Positions 27,859 through 36,995 of a DNA stretch of 64,000 bases are shown here, piece after piece (position 1 is the stretch's first letter; the number at the start of each line of letters is the position of its first letter). Below the pieces are notes generated by a model. The model was not told the origin of the DNA. It searched no databases and saw only the letters and a list, made by a program, of their open reading frames with translations. Position numbers and translations under genes: made by a program. This DNA is from Agrobacterium vitis (GTDB taxonomy: Bacteria > Pseudomonadota > Alphaproteobacteria > Rhizobiales > Rhizobiaceae), in the NCBI RefSeq assembly GCF_037039395.1, contig NZ_CP146242.1, forward strand, positions 992,001 to 1,056,000, read 5' to 3'.

Positions 27859-29286
27859 GTGCCATCAATTTTCGATAGCGATCAACATTCAGCTGCTTCC
27901 CAGGCCGATAAAACATCCGAACGACTGCAAGGCAACACTCCCACTCAGCACGATGACCGCCCCCCCAACTCAACACCGGCTGGCGCAATAAATGGCTGGC
28001 GAGAACAATGGTGGCGGATCGTCGATATGAAAATCGGCGTCGTTCCCGTTCCAATTTATATTCTTCTCTTCGTGCTGATTGCCGCCTTCGCTGCCACCGG
28101 CAAAGTGCCCTCCGACCTGACCATGTCGATTGCCATTCTGTCGTTTGGCGGCTTCTTCTTCATGCAGCTCGGCCGTTGGCTGCCATGGCTCGGCATGATG
28201 GGGGGAGCGGCGATCCTGTGTTTCGTGGTGCCGTCCGCCATGGTGTTTTACGGCCTCATCCCGCCGCCGGTCGCTGAAGCGATCAACAGTTTCGTCAAGA
28301 GCTCCAATTTCCTCTACATGTATATTGCCGCCATCATCGTCGGCAGCATCCTCAGCATGGATCGGAGCGTGCTGATTGCCGGGTTTTTCAAGATTTTCGT
28401 GCCTTTGGCGATCAGCTCGATAACCGCCATGCTGGTTGGCACCCTGGTCGGCGTGATCATGGGGATGACCTTCGAGCACAGCCTGTTTTTCGTCGTCCTG
28501 CCCATCATGGCCGGGGGCTTGGGCGAAGGCGCAATCCCGCTGTCCATGGGCTATTCCGGCGTTCTGTCTCAGCCGCAGAACGAGATTTTCGCGCAGATTA
28601 TTCCCGTCGTCATGCTGGGCAGCTTCACAGCCGTGGTGATTTGCGGGCTGCTCAATGTGCTCGGCAAACGCTATCCTCACCTCACTGGCGAAGGCCGGTT
28701 GCAGGCGGGCCTGCTGAATATCGACATTAACGGTAAAAAGCCGGGTGAACAGCCGGTCGACCGCGCGATGATTGCAACGGCAGGCGTCACCATCGTCACC
28801 TTCTATCTGGTGGGTGTTCTCGCCCAGCGGCTTCTGGATTTTCCAGCCCCGATCACCATGCTGTTTCTGGTGGTGATTGCCAAGCTGGGTCAATTGGTAT
28901 CGCCAAGCCTTGAAGACGGCGGACGAGAAGTGTACGCGTTTTTCTCGCGCATCGTGACCTGGCCCCTGCTGTTTGCCATGGGCATTTCCTACACGCCGTG
29001 GCAATCCTTTATCAGCGCCTTTACCCTGCAAACGGTGGTTACGGTGGTCAGCACCGTGCTGACATTGATCGGCACCGGATTTCTGTCCGCCCGCCTCGTC
29101 AAGATGTTTCCCATCGATGTCGCCGTTGTGGTTGGCTGTCACAGCGGCCAGGGCGGCACTGGCGATATCGCCATTCTGACCGCCGCCAACCGGATGAGCC
29201 TGATGCCATTTTCGCAGATCGCCACCCGCATCGGCGGTGCCATCACGGTCACCTGCGCCATCCTGGCCTTCCAGCATCTGGTTTGA
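27859..29286 (+). CDS. 2-hydroxycarboxylate transporter (2HCT family, CitS/MaeP-like)
   Basis: 475 residues starting at a GTG with AGGAG 9 bases upstream. A polar N-terminal tail of about 55 residues is followed by about eleven membrane helices. The two family re-entrant-loop motifs are visible: MAGGLGEGAIPLS in the first half and GCHSGQGGTGDIAIL near the C-terminus. The family imports citrate, malate or lactate with sodium or protons, or exchanges them. It is better known from Firmicutes and enterobacteria. No citrate lyase, malic enzyme or sensor kinase genes adjoin it. The upstream regulator is separated by 116 bases and may not be related. Confidence 0.85.
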   Translation: MPSIFDSDQHSAASQADKTSERLQGNTPTQHDDRPPNSTPAGAINGWREQWWRIVDMKIGVVPVPIYILLFVLIAAFAATGKVPSDLTMSIAILSFGGFFFMQLGRWLPWLGMMGGAAILCFVVPSAMVFYGLIPPPVAEAINSFVKSSNFLYMYIAAIIVGSILSMDRSVLIAGFFKIFVPLAISSITAMLVGTLVGVIMGMTFEHSLFFVVLPIMAGGLGEGAIPLSMGYSGVLSQPQNEIFAQIIPVVMLGSFTAVVICGLLNVLGKRYPHLTGEGRLQAGLLNIDINGKKPGEQPVDRAMIATAGVTIVTFYLVGVLAQRLLDFPAPITMLFLVVIAKLGQLVSPSLEDGGREVYAFFSRIVTWPLLFAMGISYTPWQSFISAFTLQTVVTVVSTVLTLIGTGFLSARLVKMFPIDVAVVVGCHSGQGGTGDIAILTAANRMSLMPFSQIATRIGGAITVTCAILAFQHLV

Positions 29287-29289
29287 ACG

Positions 29290-29325
29290 CGAAAACGCCG
29301 CGCTGTTGGCAGCGCGGCGTTTTCG
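29290..29325. terminator. Strong bidirectional terminator after the 2HCT transporter
   Basis: A perfect 16-bp stem (CGAAAACGCCGCGCTG / CAGCGCGGCGTTTTCG) with a TTGG loop. A-rich and T-rich arm ends give a U-tract in both directions. It lies between convergent genes. Confidence 0.9.
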
Positions 29326-29343
29326 ACTCAAAGGTTGCTCGTA

Positions 29344-30759
29344 TTACAGCTTTGCCATGTATTTCGGCAGTTCGGCCACGGTCGGAACCACGATCAGCGT
29401 CTTGATGTCGCCGCGCTTGTAGGCGGCCAGGAAGCGCGGATATTCCTGGAACACCACGCAGCCACTGGAATCGCCACGTACCCGCAGCAGGAATGTATGG
29501 GTAAGGAAGCCATCGCGGCCATACATATTGTTGCCGCCAACCGGCGTCATCCGCAAGGCCTCGACACCATGGAACAGGCTTTCACGCAGGGTCAGCCGAT
29601 AGATATTCGGTGGGGTCGCACCACGGTTCTTGATGTGGACGGAGCGCGGATTGTCGCGATTTTCGCCGCGACCGGAATGCGCCACCAGCTTTTCGCCATT
29701 GGGCATATAGACCGTGGCGCTGGAAATATCATAGACGGCGACACCGCTGCCGCGACCGGGCAATGAGGCACGCTTGCGGAAGATCGACGGGCTTTCATCA
29801 TCGTCCATCACCTCCTGCGAGCGGGCATAGGCCATCACCGTCTTCGGCGCGGTTTTTTCCGGTGCGGATTTCAGCGGAATGGTCTTCGGCTGCGGCCGGG
29901 CGGAGGTGTCGGCATCTGTTTCAGGCTTGGGCGCTACCAGGACTTCGCGGAAAGGGTCGCCCTTGGGCCGGTTGATCGGCGCCGGCACCACATCCGGCAG
30001 CATGGCCACCTGCATCGGCTTGGCAGCGGGCGGTTCGGCAGAGGCAATAGTGGTCGGGCCAGCTTGCGACGGAGCGACAGGTTCGCGGCTGCGGTCGGCG
30101 ACCATAGCGGTTGCGACCGGCTGCAATTGCGCGGACAAGGGCTGGTTTATCTGGCCAAGGGGCGGCGCCGTCTTCAGGATCGCCTCAGCAACCTGCTGCG
30201 GCGGCATCACGGTTGGTTGGGCTGGCTGCTGGGGCTTTGCCGCTGCGGCCTCGGCAACCTGGCTGCCCGTATCATTGCTCCAGCGTTGCGCCAATGCCCG
30301 CTCGGCAATGGAGACGGCCAGCGCCTGTTCAAGAATTGCGCGTCCGGCGAGGTCAAGCGGTCTGGAAACCGGAGTGGACAGGGCCGCGATTTCGTGGCGG
30401 ACCTGCGCCATCTTTTCCTTCACCACCTGGGCAGATCGGACTTCGTCCCGCCTTACCGCCGCGACAGGCGGCTTTGGCAAGATCAGGCAATTGCGGAATT
30501 CCGCTGCCATATCCCTCGAAAAGGGAGCAGAGACAGAGGCCTGTGAAAACCCGACACCGTGCAGAGTGCCGAATGCCACGGCGACCCAAAGACCGGCGGC
30601 AAGGCTACCGCCGACAAGCGCCGCGCCGGACATCAGCCTGGGAACCAGGACGGATTTTGCGCGCCCTGAGCTTCCGGTGCCCGACTTGCCAGTGATGGAC
30701 CTACCGTTGCCGGGCCTGCCAGTGCTGGGAAAGAAATCGACCGCGAACGCCATACTCAC
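29344..30759 (-). CDS. Membrane-anchored protein with C-terminal Tlde1/DUF2778 domain
   Basis: About 471 residues. A Ser/Gly/Arg-rich cytoplasmic N-terminus leads into one membrane helix (about 43-65). A long Pro/Ala/Gln-rich periplasmic linker with coiled-coil segments follows, and the C-terminal ~130 residues form a compact domain (GSGVAVYDISSATVYMPNGE onward). It includes HTFLLRVRGDSSGCVVF, with His421 and Cys434 in the arrangement of L,D-transpeptidase-like Tlde1/DUF2778 domains. This suggests a cell-wall-acting or peptidoglycan-binding role. No type VI secretion genes are nearby, so a housekeeping cell-wall function is as likely as a toxin. Two start codons two codons apart are possible. 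Confidence 0.72.
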   Translation of the reverse strand: MSMAFAVDFFPSTGRPGNGRSITGKSGTGSSGRAKSVLVPRLMSGAALVGGSLAAGLWVAVAFGTLHGVGFSQASVSAPFSRDMAAEFRNCLILPKPPVAAVRRDEVRSAQVVKEKMAQVRHEIAALSTPVSRPLDLAGRAILEQALAVSIAERALAQRWSNDTGSQVAEAAAAKPQQPAQPTVMPPQQVAEAILKTAPPLGQINQPLSAQLQPVATAMVADRSREPVAPSQAGPTTIASAEPPAAKPMQVAMLPDVVPAPINRPKGDPFREVLVAPKPETDADTSARPQPKTIPLKSAPEKTAPKTVMAYARSQEVMDDDESPSIFRKRASLPGRGSGVAVYDISSATVYMPNGEKLVAHSGRGENRDNPRSVHIKNRGATPPNIYRLTLRESLFHGVEALRMTPVGGNNMYGRDGFLTHTFLLRVRGDSSGCVVFQEYPRFLAAYKRGDIKTLIVVPTVAELPKYMAKL

Positions 30760-31262
30760 AACTCGTACCCAAACAGCCGGTCAGCGGCTGGCGGCTCAAC
30801 GCCGCAACTTTTTACCAAGGCTGGAGGATATCCACGCATCCCCGCCTTCAAGAGATTGCAACTGTCTCAAATGCATGCCGCGCCTGAGACCGTCGCCCTG
30901 AAGATCCGGTCCAGAAGACCCAGTCCGTCAGCAACGAGAACCGACTGTCTTTAAAGGATGAAGAAACTTGGTAACCAAAGGGTTTACAAAACCCGGTTTT
31001 TATCATCGCAATGTCTCATATTCGCGCGAATAGAGGAAACGCCACGGATTTACGGCATTTTTAGCGCTACGCGCAGCAGCAGGCCTTTCGGGCGGAACTG
31101 ATCGAAACTCCCGTAAAAGACGTAGGGCCGGACTGTCAGGACGCCCAGCGCATCGAAATGGTCCTGCGCCGATCTTCAATAATATCAATTACTTAGAATG
31201 TAAAAAGGGTAATGGATACCCCATCAGGCGGCCAGAAACTTCTCCCGGTGCAAACAACAAAA
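30760..31262. other. Intergenic region upstream of the Tlde1-domain gene
   Basis: About 500 bases with no gene I can support. Short frames on both strands (for example 47 codons from 30958, and 61 codons on the minus strand ending at 31003) lack a proper ribosome-binding site or any recognisable sequence. The promoter of the Tlde1-domain gene should lie at its left end. Confidence 0.45.
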
Positions 31263-31282
31263 CGGGGAGCTAATGCTCCCCG
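31263..31282 (-). terminator. Terminator of the PilZ-like gene
   Basis: On the minus strand an 8-bp stem (CGGGGAGC / GCTCCCCG) with a 4-base loop runs into TTTTGTTGTTTG, about 80 bases after the stop codon of the gene at 31361. Confidence 0.65.
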
Positions 31283-31360
31283 ACAACGCGTCTGATATTT
31301 AATTTTTGGTACGCTACCGTACAAAAGATTTGCTGGCGAAAATTGCCTCGCCTACTGTCA

Positions 31361-31768
31361 TTACCAGGTGCGGACATCCAGAACCCGGTCACGATGGGCC
31401 GGATGGGTGCTGAACACGAAAATCCGATCCAGTTCCTTCTGGGTCAACAACCGCAGAAAACGAATCTCGGCGGTATTGTTGGAAAAGGTCTTCATCAACA
31501 GGCCACCCACTTTATTGATGCGGGCATCGGGAATGTCCAGATAGAATTGCTTGGGAAGATTGAACTGCGTCAGGAGGGAAATGACGGCGCCACTTTGAGA
31601 AATACGGATGATGTCGCAGCGGCGCGACGCCATATGGCTCATGCCTTTCTCGGTATATTCCAGACGCCCGGAATTCATGGTGTCTTCCATGCGAAACCGG
31701 CCTTCCCGGTCATACATGAAGGACTCTTCCCTGCGCAGGTAATTTGATTGACCAGCTGCCGTACTCAT
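31361..31768 (-). CDS. Small PilZ-like domain protein
   Basis: About 135 residues from MSTAAGQSNYLRREES; an in-frame start 11 codons earlier is possible. The central part (ASRRCDIIRISQSGAVISLL...PKQFYLDIPDARINKVGGLL) follows the strand pattern of PilZ domains. RR-C at the start could replace the usual RxxxR c-di-GMP motif, but the second motif (D/NxSxxG) is reduced to ISQSGA. Many rhizobial PilZ proteins are similarly degenerate. It is cytoplasmic and carries its own terminator. The PilZ assignment rests on pattern only. Confidence 0.5.
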   Translation of the reverse strand: MSTAAGQSNYLRREESFMYDREGRFRMEDTMNSGRLEYTEKGMSHMASRRCDIIRISQSGAVISLLTQFNLPKQFYLDIPDARINKVGGLLMKTFSNNTAEIRFLRLLTQKELDRIFVFSTHPAHRDRVLDVRTW

Positions 31769-31906
31769 AACGCTTACCCCATTCACGCCCTCACTGGACA
31801 CAGGCTAGGGGAACGAGCTTAACAGAAAATGGAGAAACCGGCTTGCCCACCCCCTTGGCGAGCTTGCCTTTTTTACCATAGTTAATGCATAGGAAATCAA
31901 GCGCGA

Positions 31907-32995
31907 TTAACGCTTGTAGCTTTGCCCCTGCGCATCAAAAAGATGTAGCTTTTCACCATCTGCCGCAAAGCGAAGCCGCTCGCCCCTGGCAACCTTGGCA
32001 ATGCCCGGCAGTTTCACCACCACCGGCTGCCCTTCGACCGGGCCGTCGACATAGAGCATCGTCACCTCACCCAGGGCCTCGACCAGCGAGACGGTGCCTT
32101 CAAACAGCGCCGCACCTTCGGCGGCAATGGTCAGATCCTCCGGCCTTACCCCGAAACTGGCCGCCTTGCCCGCATCCTCCGTGGGAACGGCAATCGGCAC
32201 CGACAGGGTTGAGCGATCCTTGAGCGCTATGCGCGTTTCAGACCCGGCCTCGACAATGGTGGCCGGCAGGATGTTCATGGCGGGCGAACCGATGAACTGG
32301 GCAACGAACAGATTGGCGGGCCGCTCGTAAAGCTCCAGCGGCGCGCCGACCTGTTCGATCCGGCCTGCCGACAACACAACGATCCGGTCAGCCAGCGTCA
32401 TCGCCTCGACCTGATCATGGGTGACATAAATCATCGTGGTATCGGACATCTGCTCGTGCAGGCGGGCAATTTCAATCCGGGTAGCGACACGAAGGGCTGC
32501 ATCGAGATTGGAGAGCGGTTCATCGAACAGAAAGACTTTCGGATCTCGGCAGATCGCCCGGCCAATGGCCACGCGCTGGCGCTGCCCCCCCGACAGCGCC
32601 TTGGGCAGACGGTCGAGATAGGGTTCCAATTGCAGGATGGCGGCGGCGGCGCGCACCCGCCGCTCGATTTCCTGTTTGCTTTCACCGGCGATCCGCATGC
32701 CGAAAGCCATATTGTCATAGACGGTCATATGCGGGTACAACGCATAGGACTGGAAGACCATGGCGATGCCGCGCTTGGAGGGCGGCACGTCATTGACGAT
32801 CTGGTCATCGATGCGCATCTCGCCGCTGGTAATGTCCTCCAACCCGGCAATCATCCGCAAAAGCGTGGATTTGCCGCAGCCGGACGGACCGACAAACACC
32901 ACGAACTCTCCCTTGGCGATTTCAAGGTCGATGCCATGCAGCACCTTGACCTGTCCATAGGCCTTGCGAATGTCTTTCAGGACCAAGCTTGCCAT
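31907..32995 (-). CDS. aglK: Alpha-glucoside ABC transporter ATP-binding protein
   Basis: A 362-residue MalK/UgpC-type ATPase: Walker A GPSGCGKST at 36-44, Q-loop FQSYALYPHM, signature LSGGQRQRVAIGRA (about 134-147), Walker B VFLFDEPLSNLD, and the H-loop in YVTHDQVEA. It is followed by a C-terminal TOBE/regulatory domain of about 120 residues (ELYERPANLFVAQFIGSPAMN onward). It energises import of alpha-glucosides (sucrose, maltose, trehalose) through AglF/AglG. It is the last gene of aglEFGAK and follows aglA after a hairpin. Confidence 0.95.
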   Translation of the reverse strand: MASLVLKDIRKAYGQVKVLHGIDLEIAKGEFVVFVGPSGCGKSTLLRMIAGLEDITSGEMRIDDQIVNDVPPSKRGIAMVFQSYALYPHMTVYDNMAFGMRIAGESKQEIERRVRAAAAILQLEPYLDRLPKALSGGQRQRVAIGRAICRDPKVFLFDEPLSNLDAALRVATRIEIARLHEQMSDTTMIYVTHDQVEAMTLADRIVVLSAGRIEQVGAPLELYERPANLFVAQFIGSPAMNILPATIVEAGSETRIALKDRSTLSVPIAVPTEDAGKAASFGVRPEDLTIAAEGAALFEGTVSLVEALGEVTMLYVDGPVEGQPVVVKLPGIAKVARGERLRFAADGEKLHLFDAQGQSYKR

Positions 32996-33021
32996 TGTCC
33001 TCCCCCTCCTCAGTTTTGGAT

Positions 33022-33048
33022 CTGTCCGGCTCGCCATGAGCCGGACAG
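33022..33048 (-). promoter_or_regulatory. Intercistronic hairpin between aglA and aglK
   Basis: A perfect 11-bp stem (CTGTCCGGCTC / GAGCCGGACAG) with a 5-base loop sits in the 77-base gap. No T-run follows it in the direction of transcription beyond short T stretches, so it is more likely an mRNA-processing or stability element than a full terminator. Confidence 0.6.
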
Positions 33049-33072
33049 GTGACCGTTTGTTAGTTTCACCGT

Positions 33073-34725
33073 TTAACCGCGACCGAACCAGGCGCCCCAG
33101 GCTGGAAGGCTGATCTTGCCGCCTGCGACACTCCCGGCAAAACCATGGCCCTCCAGGGCCTGCCAATTTCCATCCGGCAAAGACAGTTCAGCCGGTTCGG
33201 CCGACATATTGAAGCCGCACAATACTGTATCGCCGTCCAGGCTGCGGGAATAGACGAGGTCGGTTTCCGTCACCGTATGGAAGGCGATCTCGCCCTTGAT
33301 CAGCGCTGGCTGCGTTCGGCGGAAATGCAGGAAACGCCGATAGTGTTCCAGCACGCTGTCATCATGCCCCTCCTGGACATGAACGGCGTTGAGGCTGTGC
33401 TCGACCGGGATCGGCAACCATGTCTTGTCGGCGGCGCTGAAACCGGATTGCTTGGCCAGCGTATCCCAGACCATCGGCGTGCGGCAACCGTCACGACCTT
33501 TGAATTCCGGCCAGAATTCGATGCCATAGGGGTCCTGCAGGTCCTCGAAGGCGATATCGGCTTCGGTCAGCCCCAGTTCCTCGCCCTGATAGATGCAGAC
33601 CGAGCCACGCTGGGTCATCAGCAATGCGGCCATCTGCTTGGCGAAGGCGGCACGGTCGGCGACATTGGCGCCCCAGCGGCTGACATGGCGCACCACATCA
33701 TGGTTGGAAAAGGCCCAGCAAGCCCAGCCCTCAGGCGCGGCATCCTGGAAGGCCTTCTGGGTATTGGCGACCAGCGCTGGCGTCACAGGATCGGGCGCGA
33801 GGAATTCGAAGGCATAGCACATCTGCATCTTGTCGCCGCCAGACGTGTATTGCCCGGCGATTTGCAGCCCGTATTGGCTGTCGCCGACTTCACCGACGGC
33901 GGCAATCGCTGGAAACTCGTCCAGCACGGCGCGGAAGCGCTTGAGGAATTCCAGGTTTTCCGGCTGGTTCTTGTCGAAGATATGCTCTTGGAAATTATAG
34001 GGATTGACCGCCGGTGCCGTCGCCGCATTGCGCCGTTCGGGGTCGAGCGCCGGATTGTCGCGCAAGGCCAGGTCATGAAAGTAGAAATTGATGGTGTCCA
34101 GACGGAACCCGTCCACGCCACGCTTCAACCAGAACCGAACAGCATCCAGCACCGCCTCCTGGACATGCGGATTATGCATGTTGAGATCGGGCTGCGAGGT
34201 CAGGAAGTTGTGCAGGTAATACTGCATCCGGGTCGGGTCCCATTGCCAGGCGGACCCACCGAAAATCGACAGCCAATTGTTCGGCGGCGTGCCATCCGGC
34301 TTCGGATCGGACCAGACATACCAGTCGGACCTGGCATTGAAGCGGCTGGAACGACTTTCGACGAACCATGCATGCTGGTCTGACGTGTGGGAGATCACCA
34401 GGTCGATCATCACCTTGATGCCGAGGCGGTGGGCTTCGGCAATCAGCGCGTCGAAATCGTTGAGCGTGCCGAACATCGGATCGACATCGACGTAATTGGA
34501 CACGTCATAACCAAAGTCCTTCATCGGCGAAGTGAAGAACGGTGAGATCCAGATCGCATCGGCACCGAGGCCTGCCACATGCGGCAGACGGGCGGTGATG
34601 CCTTTCAGGTCGCCAATGCCATCGCCGTTGGAATCCTGGAAAGAGCGGGGATAAATCTGATAGATGACCGCGCCGCGCCACCAGTCCTTGTCCGGCATTG
34701 CGACACTATCGGAAGCAGCAGTCAT
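33073..34725 (-). CDS. aglA: Alpha-glucosidase (GH13)
   Basis: 550 residues with the alpha-amylase-family barrel. Conserved regions are visible: DLVISHTSDQH (about 108-118), GVDGFRLDTIN with the nucleophile Asp210, AVGEVGD with acid/base Glu279, and SNHDVVRH with Asp343. There is no signal peptide, so the enzyme is cytoplasmic and hydrolyses the glucosides imported by AglEFGK. Its position between aglG and aglK is the order known from Sinorhizobium meliloti. The length is normal for the family. Confidence 0.95.
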   Translation of the reverse strand: MTAASDSVAMPDKDWWRGAVIYQIYPRSFQDSNGDGIGDLKGITARLPHVAGLGADAIWISPFFTSPMKDFGYDVSNYVDVDPMFGTLNDFDALIAEAHRLGIKVMIDLVISHTSDQHAWFVESRSSRFNARSDWYVWSDPKPDGTPPNNWLSIFGGSAWQWDPTRMQYYLHNFLTSQPDLNMHNPHVQEAVLDAVRFWLKRGVDGFRLDTINFYFHDLALRDNPALDPERRNAATAPAVNPYNFQEHIFDKNQPENLEFLKRFRAVLDEFPAIAAVGEVGDSQYGLQIAGQYTSGGDKMQMCYAFEFLAPDPVTPALVANTQKAFQDAAPEGWACWAFSNHDVVRHVSRWGANVADRAAFAKQMAALLMTQRGSVCIYQGEELGLTEADIAFEDLQDPYGIEFWPEFKGRDGCRTPMVWDTLAKQSGFSAADKTWLPIPVEHSLNAVHVQEGHDDSVLEHYRRFLHFRRTQPALIKGEIAFHTVTETDLVYSRSLDGDTVLCGFNMSAEPAELSLPDGNWQALEGHGFAGSVAGGKISLPAWGAWFGRG

Positions 34726-34801
34726 GAATGTCTGTCCTCTTGGAAATTTTGGCCTGTTGGAGATTTAGGGAGGGAGGGAAAACAAGCCGTCGAAAATGCG
34801 A

Positions 34802-35947
34802 TCAGCCACCCTTGACGGAGCCGGCCAGAAGACCGCGCACCAGATAGCGTTGCAGCACGAAAAACACCAAAAGCGGCACGATAATGGTGATGAAAGCAGA
34901 GGCCGTGAGAATTTCCCAATTGGCGCCACGCGAGCCGAGCAGGTTGACGAGGCGGCCGGTCAGCACCAGTTCCTCATTGCCGGTCCCCAGAAACACCATG
35001 GCGACCAGCAGGTCGTTCCAGGTCCACAAAAACTGGAAGATCGCGAAGGACGCCAGCGCCGGATAGGACAGCGGCAGCACGATCTTGATGAAGATCTCGA
35101 AATCGCTGGCACCATCGACCCGCGCTGATTCCATGATTTCACGCGGCAATCCGGCGATGTAATTGCGCAAGAGATAGATGGCGAGTGGCAAGCCAAAGCC
35201 CATATGCGCCAGCCAGATGCCAAGATAGGTCTTGGACGGCACCCCGAAAAACGCCCCGACATCATTATAGATCCGCAGAAGCGGGATCAGCGACATTTGC
35301 AGTGGCACGACCAGCAGGCCGACAATGCCAGCGAGCAGCAGCGAGCGACCGGGAAAGGGCATCCAGGCCAGCGCATAGGCGGCAAAGGCGGCCACCAGAA
35401 TGGGAATAATGGTGGCGGGAACGGCAACCGTCAGCGAATTGATGAAGGATTTGCCGATGCCCTCGGCATTCAACACCGTGCGATAGTTGTCGAGGCTGAA
35501 GCGCGGCGGCTGCTCGGCTGTGAAGAAAATCCGCTGGCCACGCGATCCCTCGAAAGATGCATTCGAGGTCAGCTTGAAGGTGCCGTCTGCGGCCACCGTC
35601 AACGTTTGGCCGTCCTTGAGCTGGGCCGCAGCACCCGCTTCGAATTCCTCCGGCTTCAGGCTGGATGTGCCGAAGGCACTGATCGTGCCGGACCCGCCTT
35701 CCAGCACATTGCCGGATATCACGTAAGTTCCGCCTTCCTGGCGCTGCGTTTCGGCGCCGGGGGCGCGAAAAATGCCTTTCTGGCTGGAACTGGTCAGCGC
35801 CGTCCACCAGCCGGAAGCGACGATCTGGTTCTTGTCGCGCAGCGAGGTGACCAACAGACCGATGGTCGGAATGGTCCAGACCAGCACCAGCAGCAGAACC
35901 GTCGTATGAACAGCAATATTCAGCGGAGAGAGAACCCGTGTGCGCAT
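34802..35947 (-). CDS. aglG: Alpha-glucoside ABC transporter permease
   Basis: About 381 residues from MRTRVLSPLNIAVH. That ATG starts one base after the aglF stop; an upstream in-frame ATG inside aglF is less likely. The first membrane helix is followed by an unusually large periplasmic insert of about 100 residues before the next helix, a feature I associate with AglG. The EAA loop that contacts AglK is PREIMESARVDGASDFEIF. It forms the inner-membrane channel with AglF, and close coupling with aglF points to one operon. Confidence 0.93.
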   Translation of the reverse strand: MRTRVLSPLNIAVHTTVLLLVLVWTIPTIGLLVTSLRDKNQIVASGWWTALTSSSQKGIFRAPGAETQRQEGGTYVISGNVLEGGSGTISAFGTSSLKPEEFEAGAAAQLKDGQTLTVAADGTFKLTSNASFEGSRGQRIFFTAEQPPRFSLDNYRTVLNAEGIGKSFINSLTVAVPATIIPILVAAFAAYALAWMPFPGRSLLLAGIVGLLVVPLQMSLIPLLRIYNDVGAFFGVPSKTYLGIWLAHMGFGLPLAIYLLRNYIAGLPREIMESARVDGASDFEIFIKIVLPLSYPALASFAIFQFLWTWNDLLVAMVFLGTGNEELVLTGRLVNLLGSRGANWEILTASAFITIIVPLLVFFVLQRYLVRGLLAGSVKGG

Positions 35948-35948
35948 C

Positions 35949-36959
35949 TCAATGGCCTCCCATTTCCCGGCGTGCATTGCGGATATTCCAGATCATGATC
36001 GGCACCACCATCAGCATGATCACCACGGCAATGGCAGCCCCTCGCCCGAAATCGCCGCCGCCTCGGAACATCCAGTCAAACATCAGGTTGGCGAGAACCT
36101 GGGTCTGCCATTGGCCATTGGTCATGGCCAGCACGATATCGAAGACCTTCAGCACCAGGATAGTAATCGTCGTCCAGACTACGGCAATCGTGCCCCATAT
36201 CTGCGGCACCTTGATCTTCATGAAAATCTGCCAGGGATTGGCGCCATCGATCACCGCAGCCTCGATGGTTTCCTCGGGAATACCGCGCAGGGCCGCCGAC
36301 AGCAGCACCATGGCAAAGCCGGTTTGAATCCAGATCAGGATGACCATCAGGAAGAAATTGTTCCAGAACGGCAGTGAAATCCATACCTGCGGCGTACCGC
36401 CGAACCAGACGACAATGGCGTTGAGAAGGCCGATCTGCTCGGCATTCGCGTCGCGGTAATCATAGACGAATTTCCAGATGACCGAGGCACCGACAAAGGA
36501 AATCGCCATCGGCATGAAAATCAGTGACTTGGCGATATTGCCCCACCAGATCCGGTCGGTCAGGGCCGCAATAACCAGACCGAACAGGGTGGCGCCGGTC
36601 GGCACCACGATCAGCCAGAGGATATTGTTGAAGATCGATTCCCGGAATTCACGGTCGAAAATCATCCAGCGGTAATTGTCCAGACCGACGAACTGGGTGC
36701 CGGACCGGTCGTAAAGCGAATAGGTAATCGACGAAAACAGCGGATAGACCAGATAGATACCGAGCGACAGCAGCGCCGGGCCGAGGAACAGCCAGGGCCT
36801 GATCTGACCTGCGATCCGCAGATTGTGCGAAGCGCGGGAAAGATCCGGGATATTGGAGGGAAACAGCCGGTCGAGAATGAAGTTCGACCCGAAGAAATAG
36901 GCCAGCGCCGCACCCACGCCGATAACGATGGTAATCGATGCGTATAAAAGCTGTTCCAC
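35949..36959 (-). CDS. aglF: Alpha-glucoside ABC transporter permease
   Basis: 336 residues, with an N-terminal helix (about 5-25) and a MalF-type core of six further helices. The EAA coupling motif EETIEAAVIDGANPWQIFMK is near the C-terminal third. It pairs with AglG in the inner membrane. It is preceded by a strong intercistronic hairpin separating it from aglE, and its stop codon nearly touches the aglG start. Confidence 0.93.
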   Translation of the reverse strand: MEQLLYASITIVIGVGAALAYFFGSNFILDRLFPSNIPDLSRASHNLRIAGQIRPWLFLGPALLSLGIYLVYPLFSSITYSLYDRSGTQFVGLDNYRWMIFDREFRESIFNNILWLIVVPTGATLFGLVIAALTDRIWWGNIAKSLIFMPMAISFVGASVIWKFVYDYRDANAEQIGLLNAIVVWFGGTPQVWISLPFWNNFFLMVILIWIQTGFAMVLLSAALRGIPEETIEAAVIDGANPWQIFMKIKVPQIWGTIAVVWTTITILVLKVFDIVLAMTNGQWQTQVLANLMFDWMFRGGGDFGRGAAIAVVIMLMVVPIMIWNIRNARREMGGH

Positions 36960-36995
36960 GGACCCGGCCTCCCAACCCGTCTTATCGATATGGAT

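Noticed and set aside
27970..29331. A 453-codon open frame antisense to the 2HCT transporter, and a similar 485-codon frame antisense to motB (57906-59363)
   Set aside because: Both are antisense shadows with biased composition; the sense genes have recognisable motifs and start sites.
30958..31101. A 47-codon frame and a GGGTTT/AAACCC hairpin near 30980 in the spacer before the Tlde1-domain gene
   Set aside because: The AAAGG abuts the ATG without spacing and the stem is only 6 bp; neither is supported as a gene or terminator.
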